Positions 24,000-35,301 of a stretch of 64,000 bases of DNA are shown here, one piece after another. Position 1 is the stretch's first letter. The number at the start of each line of letters is the position of its first letter. The position numbers and the translations under genes are program-made. This DNA is from Anisodus tanguticus (Eukaryota > Streptophyta > Magnoliopsida > Solanales > Solanaceae), in NCBI GenBank assembly GCA_034509755.1, contig CM067545.1:44447062-44511061 (forward strand). Direction: 5' to 3'. The notes under the pieces are model-generated. The model searched no databases and was not told the origin of the DNA. It saw only the letters and a program-made list of their open reading frames with translations.

Positions 24000-24396
24000 T
24001 TTGTTTTCTTTTTTGGTTCATTCTCCGACTTGTTAGTTGAAAGGCCAGGGAAATCCCTATTTGAGTTAAGTAAATGCTTATAATAAAAGAGAAAATGAAA
24101 ATTATTCAATCCCAATAACGTTATTCTAATTTTTTGTTGTTGGTTTGATTAAATATAAGAAAAGTAATTTCTACCCATGAATCAAACATTGGGAAAAAAT
24201 CTCCCTAGATTTTTTTTTCATGGAAAGTATAATTTATGTTATACCAAGCACATTAAAGAGTCAAAAATTAGTTCAAGGAGTAATTATCATTCTGTAAACA
24301 TCTTATTTATTACACCATTCTGTAAAGGATTTTCTTTTTCTTTTTGTGATTGAAAACTTGCTGAAGGAATGTAGAAAAATAATTAAATTTTAAAGG

Positions 24397-24403
24397 AAAA
24401 AAA
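24397..24403 (-). terminator. Pol III T7 terminator of tRNA-Val
   Basis: Seven consecutive T on the minus strand just downstream of the tRNA-Val gene, longer than the T4-T5 usually sufficient for Pol III release. Confidence 0.85.
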
Positions 24404-24408
24404 CAATA

Positions 24409-24482
24409 TGTCTGAGCCCGGGTTCGAACCGGGGACCTCTAGTGTGTGAGACTAGCGTGATAACCGACTACACCACCCAGAC
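24409..24482 (-). tRNA. tRNA-Val (anticodon CAC)
   Basis: The minus-strand sequence starts GTCTGGGTGGTGTAGTCGG and ends CCCGGGCTCAGACA. It folds as a canonical tRNA: acceptor GTCTGGG/CTCAGAC with one G-U pair, a D-arm with the A box, a CTAGT/ACTAG anticodon stem with loop CTCACAC giving anticodon CAC, and a T-arm with GGTTCGAAC as the B box. A run of seven T residues (plus-strand A7, 24397-24403) lies six bases after the 3' end and would terminate RNA polymerase III. It appears intact. Confidence 0.95.
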
Positions 24483-24800
24483 ATTGTTATCAATTTGCTT
24501 CTTCTTTCTTAACTAAAATATATTATTTTCTTTTAACTAAAACGTATTATTTTCTTTTGACCGAAAGGAAGAACTTTTTGATGCTTACGTAAAAACTATT
24601 CAGTTTTATATTTTTCTTACTTTATCAATTTTGCACCTTCATCATCATGATTTGCATTAGTAGATAAATACTGTTCCCTCTTCTTACAAAAATAAATACA
24701 AAACAACCTTTTTTTCCTATGAGCATCTCGATAATTCTTTAATTTTAATGTGTATTAATTTTCACCACCAAATTGGTGATGATTCGAATATCCCATCCAT

Positions 24801-27800
24801 GTTCTAATTAGGGGTGGCCAGTGGGCCAGGCTCGGGATCGGCGGGCCGAGTTTGGCAGGATCGGGTCGGGACAGGGACAAGGGCGGGATCGGGCGGGGCG
24901 GGTCAGGCGGGATCGGGATAGGCGGGATTTGCCAAAGTGCCGCCCCGATCCCGATCCCGTCGGGATCCCGGGCAGTTTTTTTTTTGTACTTAATTTAAAA
25001 AATAACATATATATATAAAAACTCAATAATTAAACAAGATAGTGTAATAAAAATATCTCAATGCTATTTTTGTGCCTCTTATATTATTTAATAGACATAT
25101 AATTTTTTTGTAATACAAATACAATTGTCAAAATTGCAACTTTGTGGTGTTGTTCAAAAGTTGCAAATTACATAGTAAAATTGCAATTAAAAAAAATTAC
25201 ATTATGAAAAAAACCTGTTCTAGTTTCTTGATAATTTCCTGTGATTCTTCGGTTGAAATTGGTATTTGTTGGTCAATTGATCCACGTCGCTTCCACCACC
25301 TTCGAATAAGATTTCGTTGTAGTTTTCGTCTTCTTCTTCGTTGATCTCCAGTTGACTGCACCTTCTCCGCTCCGCTCGTATCCAATCTCTGAATAATACT
25401 ACAATCTCCAAGCTGTCTCCGGCTAATGAGTGTATCTGCTCTCCTATTTGATATCTGCCGGCAGAAAAAGCACTTTCAAACGTCGTTGATGACGCTTAAA
25501 TGGTCAAAACATCTAGGGCCATCATTGAAAGTGTTAGAAAGGTCTTCCCATTCCCCCTCCATTATTTCAGCAAGTCTTCACGTACTTCTTCATTGAGAAC
25601 TGTTTGGTACGGTACAGAACCCTGCAAAACAAAAATATCAAACTCGCTAATTTGGTTAATAGCGTTACGGCCGCACATTCTATTTCTGAGGCTTTCAATA
25701 CTAGCCGCAGAAACAACATGTCTTTTGTGAGGTTGTGTTGAAAAAGAAGAAGAATATGGTATGGAAGGTGGTATGTTGCTAACACTTTCTTGTTGGTAAA
25801 ACCTATATACTTTTTTTGCATTCGTCTTCTACGCTAGACAACACTTCTTCTTTAGTTTGTTCAATAAGTAGTGGGTGATTTGGATTATTGGGAGTTGGAG
25901 GTGGTAGTACTTCTATACAATCGTAAATAGTTTCTTTAAGTGATTTAGTACCGTCTATTTTAATAGTCGGATTTAATACATCACCAATAACATAAATAGT
26001 GGGAATAGGAATAAAATATTTTTTTATTTTGATAAACATTTTTTAATAGCTGCCATAAAAGCTGGTTTTTTCATATATTCACTAAGTAATACAAATATTA
26101 GAGCTATATAAAACAACATAGTTGAAATAGTAGGATAATATATACCGGAAAATTCTTTTGTTGCTTGAAAAAATTTCTCTAAAAATACAATAAGTTCAAA
26201 TTTTTTTACCTAATCACTATCTACAACCATATCAGCTGGATTTTGATTATGAGAGTTAAAAAATAAAGTTATAGGTTTTCTATAGTCATAAGCAACAAGT
26301 AGTTACTCGTATAAAGAATTTCACCTAGTGGGTACTTCTTCTGGAATTTTTTTATAAGGTAGTTGGCAATCGTGACAAGTTTTTTTATATTCTTTTCTTT
26401 GTTGTATTCTATTATTATTAAAAATAAAGTTTATAGCAAATTGTATTTTACTAAGAATGTCTTCAAAAAGTGATAGACCATCCTTTACAATTAAGTTATA
26501 TATATGACACACGCATTTTATATGAAAATGATCTGAAAAGATGGAGTTAAATTATTTTTTAAAATTGTAATAGCGTAATTGTTAGAAGAAGCGTTATGTA
26601 ATAGTCATAATTTTATCAGTTATTCCGTAATAATCACACACTTGATAAATATTTTCTGCAATAAAAGTACCAGTGTGCCTATCATCTATATATCTATACG
26701 CTAAGATACATTTTTGCATAGACCATTTATAATCTATCCAATGACAAGTTACCGTTAAATAATCATGGTCGTTAGTACTACGGCCTATATCATAAGTGAT
26801 AGCCACTTTGCCATTAAAATGATATAATGAATAACGTAAATATTGTTGATATTCATGTGCGAATTTTAATACATCTCTCTTAACAGTTGATCTAGGAAAA
26901 CCGTTAAAAGCAGGATTATACATATCTTTAATGTAATGAATAAAACCGGGAGATGAAGGAAATAAAAAAGGCAAACCCTCCACAACAACTAATTTTGTTA
27001 TTGCTTCCCTATCTCTATGTTTATTGTATTTAGGGCCTACAATTTCCCCCATCATAGGGTTAATTTGACCCTATACTTGATCCGGGACAGTATCAGTATA
27101 TGAACCTTTTCCCGATGGAGCGGGCGCTTGCGCACCTAATTTTCAAGCCTCGTATTGGGCATACCTAGCTGGATGAACACTTGCTACGTGTCTCATTAAA
27201 CCCCCCATCCCACTGTGACCTTTTTCAGTTTTAAATTTTAAAACATCTTTACAAATTTTACATCTAGCTACTTGATTCTCTACGTCCCTATCAAAAAATG
27301 TTCATGCATCTGATTTTAATGTTCATTTTGTTGGACCTCGTCTCATACTAGGGGCAATAAGAGGCATTTCAGTTGAAGGTGCACTAGTGGGTGTGTTGTC
27401 ATCTACATTAGTGGGTGTATCATCTAGATCATCGTCTAAATTAAAGTCTTTTTGAGTTCCAGAAAATAGCTCATCGTCTAAATCTAATGGTATTGTAGGA
27501 AAATGTTCAGTATCAACAAAATCATCCTGTGTAGGAATAAGATTCTGTCTAGAAATAGGACTATTGCCCTTGTTGCCCCTACTAGAAGAAGCATGACCCT
27601 TACCCGTAAGCATACGTTTAAATCCTTCCATTATATATTTATAATTATACTAATAAATAATTAAAGTAAATGAAATTAAGTGCGCTAAATAAAATAAACA
27701 GACAATAATAATTTAATGAAGGAACGAATGTACCAAACGCCGACGTAACGTCGACGTGTAATCGATAGGTTAAAAATTGAAACTTTGCTCGATGGAAGAT

Positions 27801-28270
27801 CCTCACGCTAGTTGTCAACTTCACTCCCAATTCCCAAATGAATAAATAAATTTGAATATTTAGTAGACAATGTAGACTTGTAGAGAGATAGATTGAGATA
27901 TTAGAGATATTGTAGGAAGATTTGTGAGAAAGATGAAGAGAAAATGAGGTATTTATAGTTGGAAAATTGAGTTAAAGTGTAAATATAATAACTTATGGGT
28001 TAACAATAAATATTAAGGGGGTAGGGGGGTTGGGGGAGGGGGGAGGCCAAAAATGGTCGTTGCACAACGGCCAAAATGTAAAATGGTCGTTGGTGCAACG
28101 ACTATTTTTGCAAAAGGGAGTTTCAGGCGGGATCGGGTCGGGACCGGGCCGGGTCGGGACGAGACCTTGTCCCGTCCTGGTTCGAGTCCCGATACCGCGA
28201 TTTTTTTTTAATACTCGGGTTCGAGGCGGGACCGGACCGACCCGGTCCACTGGCTAGCCTTAGTTCTAAT
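24801..28270 (-). mobile_element. Complete hAT transposon, 3454 bp, perfect 8-bp TSD
   Basis: The element spans 24809-28262 and is flanked by GTTCTAAT at 24801-24808 and 28263-28270. Its TIRs are TAGGGGTGGCCAGTGG and, from the right, TAAGGCTAGCCAGTGG (13 of 16 match). About 170 bp inside each end is extremely G-rich, with many copies of GCGGGATCGGG-like motifs that contrast with the AT-rich centre; such subterminal arrays are typical transposase-binding regions. A decayed transposase gene runs on the minus strand from 27631 to about 25220. Confidence 0.95.
25220..27631 (-). pseudogene. hAT transposase (BED zinc finger, RICESLEEPER-like), disrupted
   Basis: N-terminus at 27631 (MEGFKRMLTGKGHASSSRGN), acidic linker, then a BED zinc finger at about 27170-27300 (C-x2-C in ARCKICKDVL and H-x4-H in GLMRHVASVH). 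The core follows at 27055-26594 with the ITYDIGRSTNDHDYL block, then 26512-26321 and 26039-25803. The C-terminal hATC dimerisation domain is at about 25500-25380, with FESAFSAGRY and SLEIVVLFRDWI. Several stop codons and frameshifts break the chain, including one just before the BED finger, so no active enzyme can be made from this copy. Confidence 0.9.
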
Positions 28271-28683
28271 TAATATGGATACTTCGCAATTATATTTTTT
28301 TTTCAAAATTAGTAAAAAGAAGGAAGAGAAAAATGTAGTCATGTAGATGCTTTAAATACAACTCTAATTTCATGTCCATTTTCCCCATCATATGAAGATA
28401 GATGTTAGAACGACAAGTTATTTTCAAGTTGATAACCGACGAAAAATTAAATTTACTTTCTAGTTAAGGAAGCATCCCCTAATTGTGGTGATACCCTCAT
28501 TTTGGATCCTAATTCTTCTGCAACCAAATCTTGTACGTAATGGAATTGGTTTATTATTTTGAATAAGAATCACATGAAAAAACATCTCCTTATCTATCTA
28601 TATTATTAAATCAAAAAACCTAAAACTAAAACTACTTCTTAAATAAAAAAACCTAAAACTATAAACCTAAAGGCACGTTAGTA
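28271..28683. other. Spacer between hAT and Copia elements
   Basis: AT-rich, no gene or recognised repeat. Confidence 0.6.
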
Positions 28684-28688
28684 ATATT

Positions 28689-29557
28689 TGTTGGAAATTT
28701 ACTAAATGTGGAATTAAGTATATCTCATTAATTTATGACTCAAACAAATTGGGCCCGCACGTCGGAAACGTCGTTTTCACACATGTGCACACATAGTGCC
28801 AAGTATCGCAAATTTCATTAGTGAAAGAGATATTGGTACGTATGTAATACGTTTGAGACATGGAATTATAGACGGTTATTGGCCAAATGACAAAGTATTC
28901 CACGTTGGTAAAAGAAGGAAGAAGTGTAAGATGAAACGTGTCGGAAATCATCGCGGAGCGCGAAGGGCCGCGACGCTAATTCACAGAGCCGCGGCGCTTC
29001 GGAGCCAGAAAGCTGCGACGGGAAGTTGGAATAATCTAACCTTGGTCTGGTTTTGGAGCATTGATTCTCCATTACTTGGCACATGAATTCAGCCATTATT
29101 TGGCTGAATGTAACTCCTCAATCAAGTGCCATTACATGGATATTGAATGCCATTAGTTGGCTAGTTGAGAGGTCTTCTACTTACACTATAAATTGAGGCC
29201 TTTGGCTCAATTGAAAAAACGTCCAACACTTAGGAAATACTCCAGATTTTCTGAATTCATCTTCTTCCTCTCTAGCAAAGTTACTATACCCAAAGTTCTT
29301 CAAGAGTAACACTTGAGTTTCCTTTGCTCATTTGTTAAGTTGTTGTTGTATCTTGGGAGACTATTGCCCAACACCGTAAAAGGAGATATACGGGGCAATC
29401 TTGTCTTAAAAACATAGTGTCATCACTCGACTCAACAAATCACACAAGCAATCTGATAAGTTCTTGATTTTCAGTTTTATTGTAATAGTTAGTTTATCCT
29501 TTCTACCATTGTAATAGTTACTTACTTTCCGTTTTCTACAAAAATTATATCCCAACA
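28689..29557 (+). repeat. 5' LTR of the Copia element
   Basis: 869 bp, TGTTGGAAATTTAC to ATCCCAACA. It contains a TATA box (TATAAATT, 29187-29194), giving an expected transcript start near 29215-29225, and a GC-rich stretch with GAAGGGCCGCGACGCTAATT-type minirepeats at about 28955-29020. The segment at 29397-29411 is complementary to the leader just after the LTR. Confidence 0.93.
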
Positions 29558-29594
29558 ATTTTAAGACAAGATTTGTTGTAAGTACGTTAGAAAG
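29558..29594 (+). promoter_or_regulatory. Copia leader with atypical primer-binding position
   Basis: Only 37 bp separate the LTR from the gag ATG (29595). The sequence at the primer-site position, TTTTAAGACAAGATT (29559-29573), does not begin with TGG and matches no tRNA 3' end that I know. It is exactly complementary to 29397-29411 in the LTR. Confidence 0.6.
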
Positions 29595-30578
29595 ATGACT
29601 GGAATAGAACAAATTGCTTCGGATTCTTCTGCTGCTACTACTTATGGCAATTCTTCTGCCTTTCCCACTGCTCGAGGCACGCCTAATGTATTTCCAATTG
29701 CTCAAGGCTCATCCAATACCTTTACCACTGCTCAAGGGAACGTTGTCGTTCCTTCCCCCGCTGGATTCCACCATGAACGCCCTGAAAAGTTCATGGGGTC
29801 AAACTTCAAGTGATGGCAACAGAAGATGCTATTCTATCTGACTGTTATAGGAATGACACGTTTCCTTACAGAAGATCCTCCACGAGCTGGAGATGAAATG
29901 GACCCTTCGCCTTCTGAAACGGCTGAAGGGGGCCTAGGTATCCATGTCATTAATGGCATGAAGATGGTTCTTGATGCATGAAGTCATAGTGATTTCATGT
30001 GTAAGAATTACATATTGAACTGCTTGTCAGACCCTCTCTACACGGTGTATTGCACCGTTGGCACCGCCAAAGAGTTGTGGGAGAAGCTGCAAAAAAAGTA
30101 CAACGCACAAGATGTAGGTACTAAGAAATTCATTGTTGGGAAATTTATGAAATTTCAAATGGTGGATAGTAAGACAGTGATGTCCCAAGTCCAGGAATTC
30201 CAAATGATTCTACATCACATGGATTTGGAAGGTATGAAGCCAAATGAGCAGTTTTTGGTTGCATCACTGATTGAAAAGTTACCTCATTCGTGGAATGAGT
30301 TTATGAGTTACTTAAAACTCAAGACAAATGAGATGACATTTGAAGAACTTATTATCAAACTCCAAATTCATGAAGATAATAAGAAGGCCTTGCCTAGGGG
30401 TAAACAACCTGCTGAGGCAAAGGCAAATCTGGCTGAGGCCAAAGGGAACCCAAGCAAGAAGCGTAAGTTTCAGAAAGACGGCAAGACCCAAGCAGCGGAG
30501 AAGTTCAAAGGAAACTGTCACCACTGTGGGAAACCTGGTCACATGATCAAGGATTGTCGCAAGCTCAAGACTGAGTAA
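29595..30578 (+). pseudogene. Copia gag with CCHC zinc knuckle, interrupted
   Basis: Starts MTGIEQIASD; in-frame stops occur at 29811-29813 and near 29979-29981. The main body (29997-30578) carries the UBN2-type gag core (ELWEKLQKKYNAQD, FLVASLIEKLPHSW) and a zinc knuckle C-x2-C-x4-H-x4-C (CHHCGKPGHMIKDC) near the end. A stop at 30576-30578 separates it from the protease. Role when intact: the nucleocapsid of virus-like particles. Confidence 0.9.
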
Positions 30579-31745
30579 CAAGAGAAGGCCAGGGCTAAGG
30601 GCAAGACACAGGTTAACGTCGTCAAAGACCAGTTTCTAGATGACATGATTGAGGAGTTCTCAGCAGTGGTGCTAGAAGCAAACCTGGTTGAGAATCCCAT
30701 GCAACGGTGGATGGACACATGTGCTACAAGACACATCTGTTCCAACAAAGATGCTTTCTCCACTTATACACCGGTTACAAACAAGATGTTGTTCATGGGC
30801 AACAACGCTTCCTCTGACGTGTTGGGGGTAGGAAAGGTAGTCCTGAAGATGACTTCTGGAAATGAGCTCACTCTGAAGGAAGTGATGCATGTTCCTGAGA
30901 TTAGAAGAAATTTAATTTCAGGTCATTTATTGGTTAATGCTGGTTTTAGGCTAGTGTTTGAGTCCAATAAATTTGTAGTCACTAAGAATGGAACATTTGT
31001 GGGAAGATGATTCGTCTGTGAAGGCCTCTTCAAAGTTAACGCCATGTATGTATTACGTACAAACAATAATATTGAAGTTTCTTCTTACTTTCTTGAGTCC
31101 TCTAATTTATGGCATCATAGATTAGGACATGTCAACTACAAGTCCTTCCAAAGGTTGGTAAAGTTGGAGTTATTGCCGTCTATCGACGTAAACCCTCAAC
31201 ATAAGTGTGAGGTGTGCGTAGAGGCAAAACTCACAAAGCTTCCTTTTCAATCCGTCGAACGGAATACCGCTCCTCTAGAACTTATTCACATAGATATATG
31301 TGATTTGAAGTTTGCACAAACTAGAGGGGGGAACAAGTACTTTGTGACATTCATTGATGATAACACAATGTATTGTTACCTTTACTTGTTAAAAAGTAAG
31401 GATGAAGCCTTTGAAGCGTTCCAACGTTACAAAGCAGAAGTTGAGAACCAACTAAGCATGCGGATTAAATCCATTCGTAGCGATAGAGAGGGAGAATATG
31501 TAGCGTCATTTGAGGAATATTGTGCCCAATCAGGCATTGTTCATCAAACGATGACTTCACACTCACCTCAATCGAACAGTGTGGTGGAACGTAAGAACCG
31601 CACATTGAAAAAAATGATGAATGCCTTGTTCATCAATTCTGGTCTTCCCCAAAACATGTGGGGAGAAGTCGTCCTTACCGCTAATACGATTCTTAACAGA
31701 GTCCCACACAAGGGTAAGGACCAAACTCCATATGAATCATGAAAA
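30579..31745 (+). pseudogene. Copia protease and integrase, interrupted
   Basis: The protease signature reads Trp-Met-Asp-Thr-Cys-Ala-Thr-Arg-His; the Gly expected after the catalytic Asp and its neighbour is Cys (codon 30720-30722). A stop follows at 31008-31010. The gag-pre-integrase zinc region (HHRLGHVNYKS ... CEVCVEAK) lies at about 31110-31230, then the integrase core with LIHIDICDL, FIDDNTMYC and NSVVERKNRTLKK, which carry the DDE residues. Another stop lies at 31740-31742. Confidence 0.9.
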
Positions 31746-33767
31746 GGAAAGAAACCCACCTATAAATATTTAAAGGTGTGGGGTTGTTTGGCAAATGTTG
31801 AAGTACCCAAGCCAAAACAGGTCAAGATTGGGCCTAAGACTGTAGATTGCATATTCATCGGATATGCAAATAACAGTAATGCTTATCGTTTGTTAGTGCA
31901 TAAGTCAGATATTCCAGATATCCACGGGGGTACAATCATGGAATCAAAGAATGCACAATTCTTTGAAGATACCTTTCCGAGAAAGGAAAAAGACATAACC
32001 TCTCACAAACGAAGTTATGAACAAAGCTCTCAAGAACCGGGAGTCGTTGATGGCCCAGATCTATATGGTTCAGATTTAGTGGATCTCAAAGTGGCTGAAT
32101 ATCCGAAATCTAGTGTTCCAGATTCTCAGAACTTGGAGACTCTAGAGATGGAACTAAGGCGAAGTAAAAGGGCCAGGAAGGATAAATCCTTCAGTCCTGA
32201 CTTTGTAGCTTATATGGTTGATGATGAACCAAGGACAATTGCTGAAGCATTGTCAACTCAGAGGCACCACTCTGGAAAGAAGCTATTGAGAGTGAAATAA
32301 ACTCCATTCTGTATAACCATACTTGGGAGTTGGTTGATCTTCCTTCGGGAAATAAACTGTTGGGTTGTAAATGGATACTCAAACGGAAGTATAAAGCAGA
32401 TGGGTCTATAGATAAGTACAAGGCCAAGTTGGTAGTCAAGGGCTATCGACAAAAAGAAGGCATTGACTACTTTGATACGTACTCCTCGGTGTCTAGGATG
32501 ACGTCCATACGAGTATTCATTATGATCGCAGCATTGCGTAACCTTGAGATACATCAAATGGATGTCAAGACAACCTTCCTAAATGGTGATTTGGAAGAAG
32601 AAATTTATATGGACCAACCCGAGGGGTATGTGGTTCTAGGGTAAGAGAAGAAAGTCTGTCGGCTTGTCAAATCTCTGTACGGGCTGAAACAAGCCCCGAA
32701 GCAATGGCACAAAAAATTTGATAGTACTCTACTATCGAAGGGTTTCGCCATTAATGAGTGTGACAAATGTGTCTACATGAAAGGTAACTCTGACTCATTC
32801 GTTATGATATGCATGTATGTAAACGACATATTGATCACAAAGAGCAGTCCTAGCATAATTCTAGAGACTAAGAACATGTTGAAACAATGCTTTCGACATG
32901 AAGGATAAGGGTATCGCAGATGTCATCTTAGGGATAAAAATCTCTAAGTCATCTGACGGACTGGTCTTATCTTAGTCTCACTACATCGAGGATGTTTTGA
33001 GAAAGTTCGAGATGTTTGACAGTTCGCCTATAAAGTCACCAATGGATATAAATCAAAAACTTGATAAAAATCATAGTGCACCGATATGCCAGGAGCAATA
33101 TGCACAGGTGATTGGTAGTTTGATGTACATAACAAACTGCACCCGACCTGATATTGCTTATGCAGTCAACAAGTTGGCTAGGTTTACCCGTAATCCGAGT
33201 AATGATCACTGGAAGTCGTTGAATTGGGTACTACAATACCTGAAATACACGCTAACTTACGGGTTGTATTATTCGAGATATCCAGCTGTGATAGAGGGGT
33301 ACAGTGATGCAAACTGGATATCTGACATAGAGAACACTAAGTCCACCAGTAGGGATGTATTTACAATTGGTGGTGGGGATGTGTCTTGGAAATCCTCTAA
33401 GAAAACTTGCATCGCCCGATCCACGATGGAATCAGAGTTTATCGCTTTAGACAAAGCAGGAGAAGAAGTTGGGTGGCTTCACGACTTCTTAGAGGATGTT
33501 CCTTGCTGGAACAAACCCGTACCTTCTGTAATGATCCACTGTGACAGCCAGTCGGCTCTAGGAAGGGCACGAAATGCTATGTACAATGGCAAGTCTTATC
33601 ATATTCGACGGAGGCATAAGACCGTTAGACAGCTGATTACCACAGGTATAATATCCATTAATTACATAAAGTCAAAGGATAACATAACAGACCCGCTGAC
33701 AAAGGTCTTACCCAAAGATCAGATGTTATGCCTGTCTAGGGGAATGGGCTTAAAACCCAAGGTATAA
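31746..33767 (+). pseudogene. Copia reverse transcriptase / RNase H, interrupted
   Basis: The integrase tail (KVWGCLANVEVPKP, 31774 onward) leads into RT. A frameshift near 32265, a stop at 32642-32644, a second frameshift near 32895 and a stop near 32975 break the frame. The catalytic YVDD motif reads Tyr-Val-Asn-Asp (Asn codon 32822-32824), so the active site is lost. RNase H (32997-33767) is open, with the EGYSDANW, MESEFIAL and IHCDSQSAL motifs that carry its acidic residues, ending GMGLKPKV and a stop. Confidence 0.92.
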
Positions 33768-34395
33768 GGACCAATACGGTGGTAACCCAACCTTACTGAC
33801 TGGAGATCCCATGAATTAGGTTCAATGGGAAAACTAAGCTGTAAAGGTTCAGTTGATCGCTTCGGTGGAAGCATGAGCACTTCAGATAGTGATTTTTGTA
33901 AAGAAACACCAAATCCAAAGTCGTTCCCGATATGGACTATAAGTGCTATCTGTAGTGTGGGTGAAGGTTAAGTTTCCAAAACCTTTAATGATCCTCACCG
34001 GTTGAGGTTAGGTTTAGGGAAATTTTTAATGGTTCCTACACTTGTAAAGTGGGGTATTGCAGGATACCTTGTAGGAGACCACCTATTTAAGTGCGAGGAC
34101 AGGCCACTTCAAATTGAACGCACTTAAGAATCCAAGAAGTGTCCACGGCCACAACGGACAAAACATTACGAAGAACTGAGTAGAGGAAGTTGTTGTGTTG
34201 GTACCGTTGACTTGGCTTACACTAAACACTGACGGTTCAAGACATCATGTTCACCGCGCGGTAAGTAAGTCTGGTGGTATTCAACTATGTAAGGTTCAAA
34301 GCGTATGCTACCTATCCAAATGCAACATCGGTCTGCTAAAAGATTGCTGGAAAAGGAACCAAATGTGTGCGTCAAAATCTCTTTCAAGAGGGGAT
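33768..34395 (+). other. Copia 3' untranslated region and polypurine tract
   Basis: Non-coding 628 bp between the RNase H stop and the 3' LTR, ending in AAGAGGGGA (34386-34394), the plus-strand primer site. Confidence 0.8.
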
Positions 34396-35296
34396 TGTTG
34401 AAAATTTACTAAATGTGGAATTAAGTATATCCCATTAATTTATGACTCAAACAAATTGGGCCCGTACGTCGGAAACGTCGTTTTCACACACGTGCACACG
34501 TAGTGCCAAGTATCACAAATTTCATTAGTGAAAGAGATATTGATATGTATGTAATACGTTTGTGACATGAAATTATGGACGGTTATTGGCCAAATGACAA
34601 AGTATTCCATGTTGGTAAAAAAAGGAAGAAGTGTAAGATAAAACGTGTCGGAAATCGCCGTGGAGCCACGAAGGGCCGCGGCGCAGCCCCGTCACGCCGC
34701 GACGCTAATTGGTTGGGCAGTCATTGGAGCCGCGATGCTAATTCATAGAGCCGCGACGGAAAGTTGGAAAAATCTGACCTTTGGGCTGGTTTTGGAGCAT
34801 TGATTCTCCATTACTTGGCACATGAATTCAACAATTATTTGGCTGAATGTAACCCCTTAATCAAGTGTCATTACATGGCTATTGAAGGCCATTAGTTGGC
34901 TAGTTGAGGGGTCTTCTACTTACACTATAAATTGAGGCCTTTGACTCAAGTGAAAAAACACTCAACACTTAGAAAATACTCCAGATTTTCTGAATTCATC
35001 TTCTTCCTCTCTAGCAAAGTTACTATACTCAAAGTTCTTCAAGAGTAACACTTGAGTTTCATTTGCTCATTTGTTAAGTTGCTGTTGTATCTTGGGAGAC
35101 TATTGCCCAACATCGTAAAATGAGATATACGAGGCAATCTTGTCTTAAAGACAAAGTGTCATCACTCGACTCAGCAAATCACATAAGCAATCTGATAAGT
35201 TCTTGATTTCCACTTTTATTGTAATAGTTAGTTTATCCTTTCTCCCATTGTAATAGTTACTTACTTCTCATTTCCTACAACAATTGTATCCCAACA
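34396..35296 (+). repeat. 3' LTR of the Copia element
   Basis: 901 bp, TGTTGAAAATTTAC to ATCCCAACA, homologous along its length to the 5' LTR. The GC-rich segment (about 34665-34765) is longer here, with extra GCCGCGACGCTAATT copies. The TATA box is conserved (TATAAATTGAGG, about 34926). Confidence 0.93.
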
Positions 35297-35301
35297 ATAT
35301 T

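Larger units (their letters stand above)
28684..35301 (+). mobile_element. Complete Ty1/copia retrotransposon, 6608 bp, TSD ATATT
   Basis: The element runs 28689-35296. LTRs at 28689-29557 and 34396-35296 both start TGTTG and end TCCCAACA. Target duplications ATATT lie at 28684-28688 and 35297-35301. Domain order is gag, protease, integrase, RT, RNase H, so it is Copia. A polypurine tract (AAGAGGGGA, 34386-34394) abuts the 3' LTR. Coding frames are interrupted by at least five stops and two frameshifts, and catalytic residues are altered, so this copy is non-autonomous. The two LTRs differ by substitutions and by a GC-rich indel region. Confidence 0.95.

Noticed and set aside
24413..24480. 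tRNA-derived SINE instead of a tRNA gene
   Set aside because: All four stems are intact, with no SINE body, and a Pol III terminator follows directly.
24821..25018. Arg/Gly/Asp-rich ORFs at the hAT end (and 28030-28257)
   Set aside because: They are products of the G-rich subterminal repeats.
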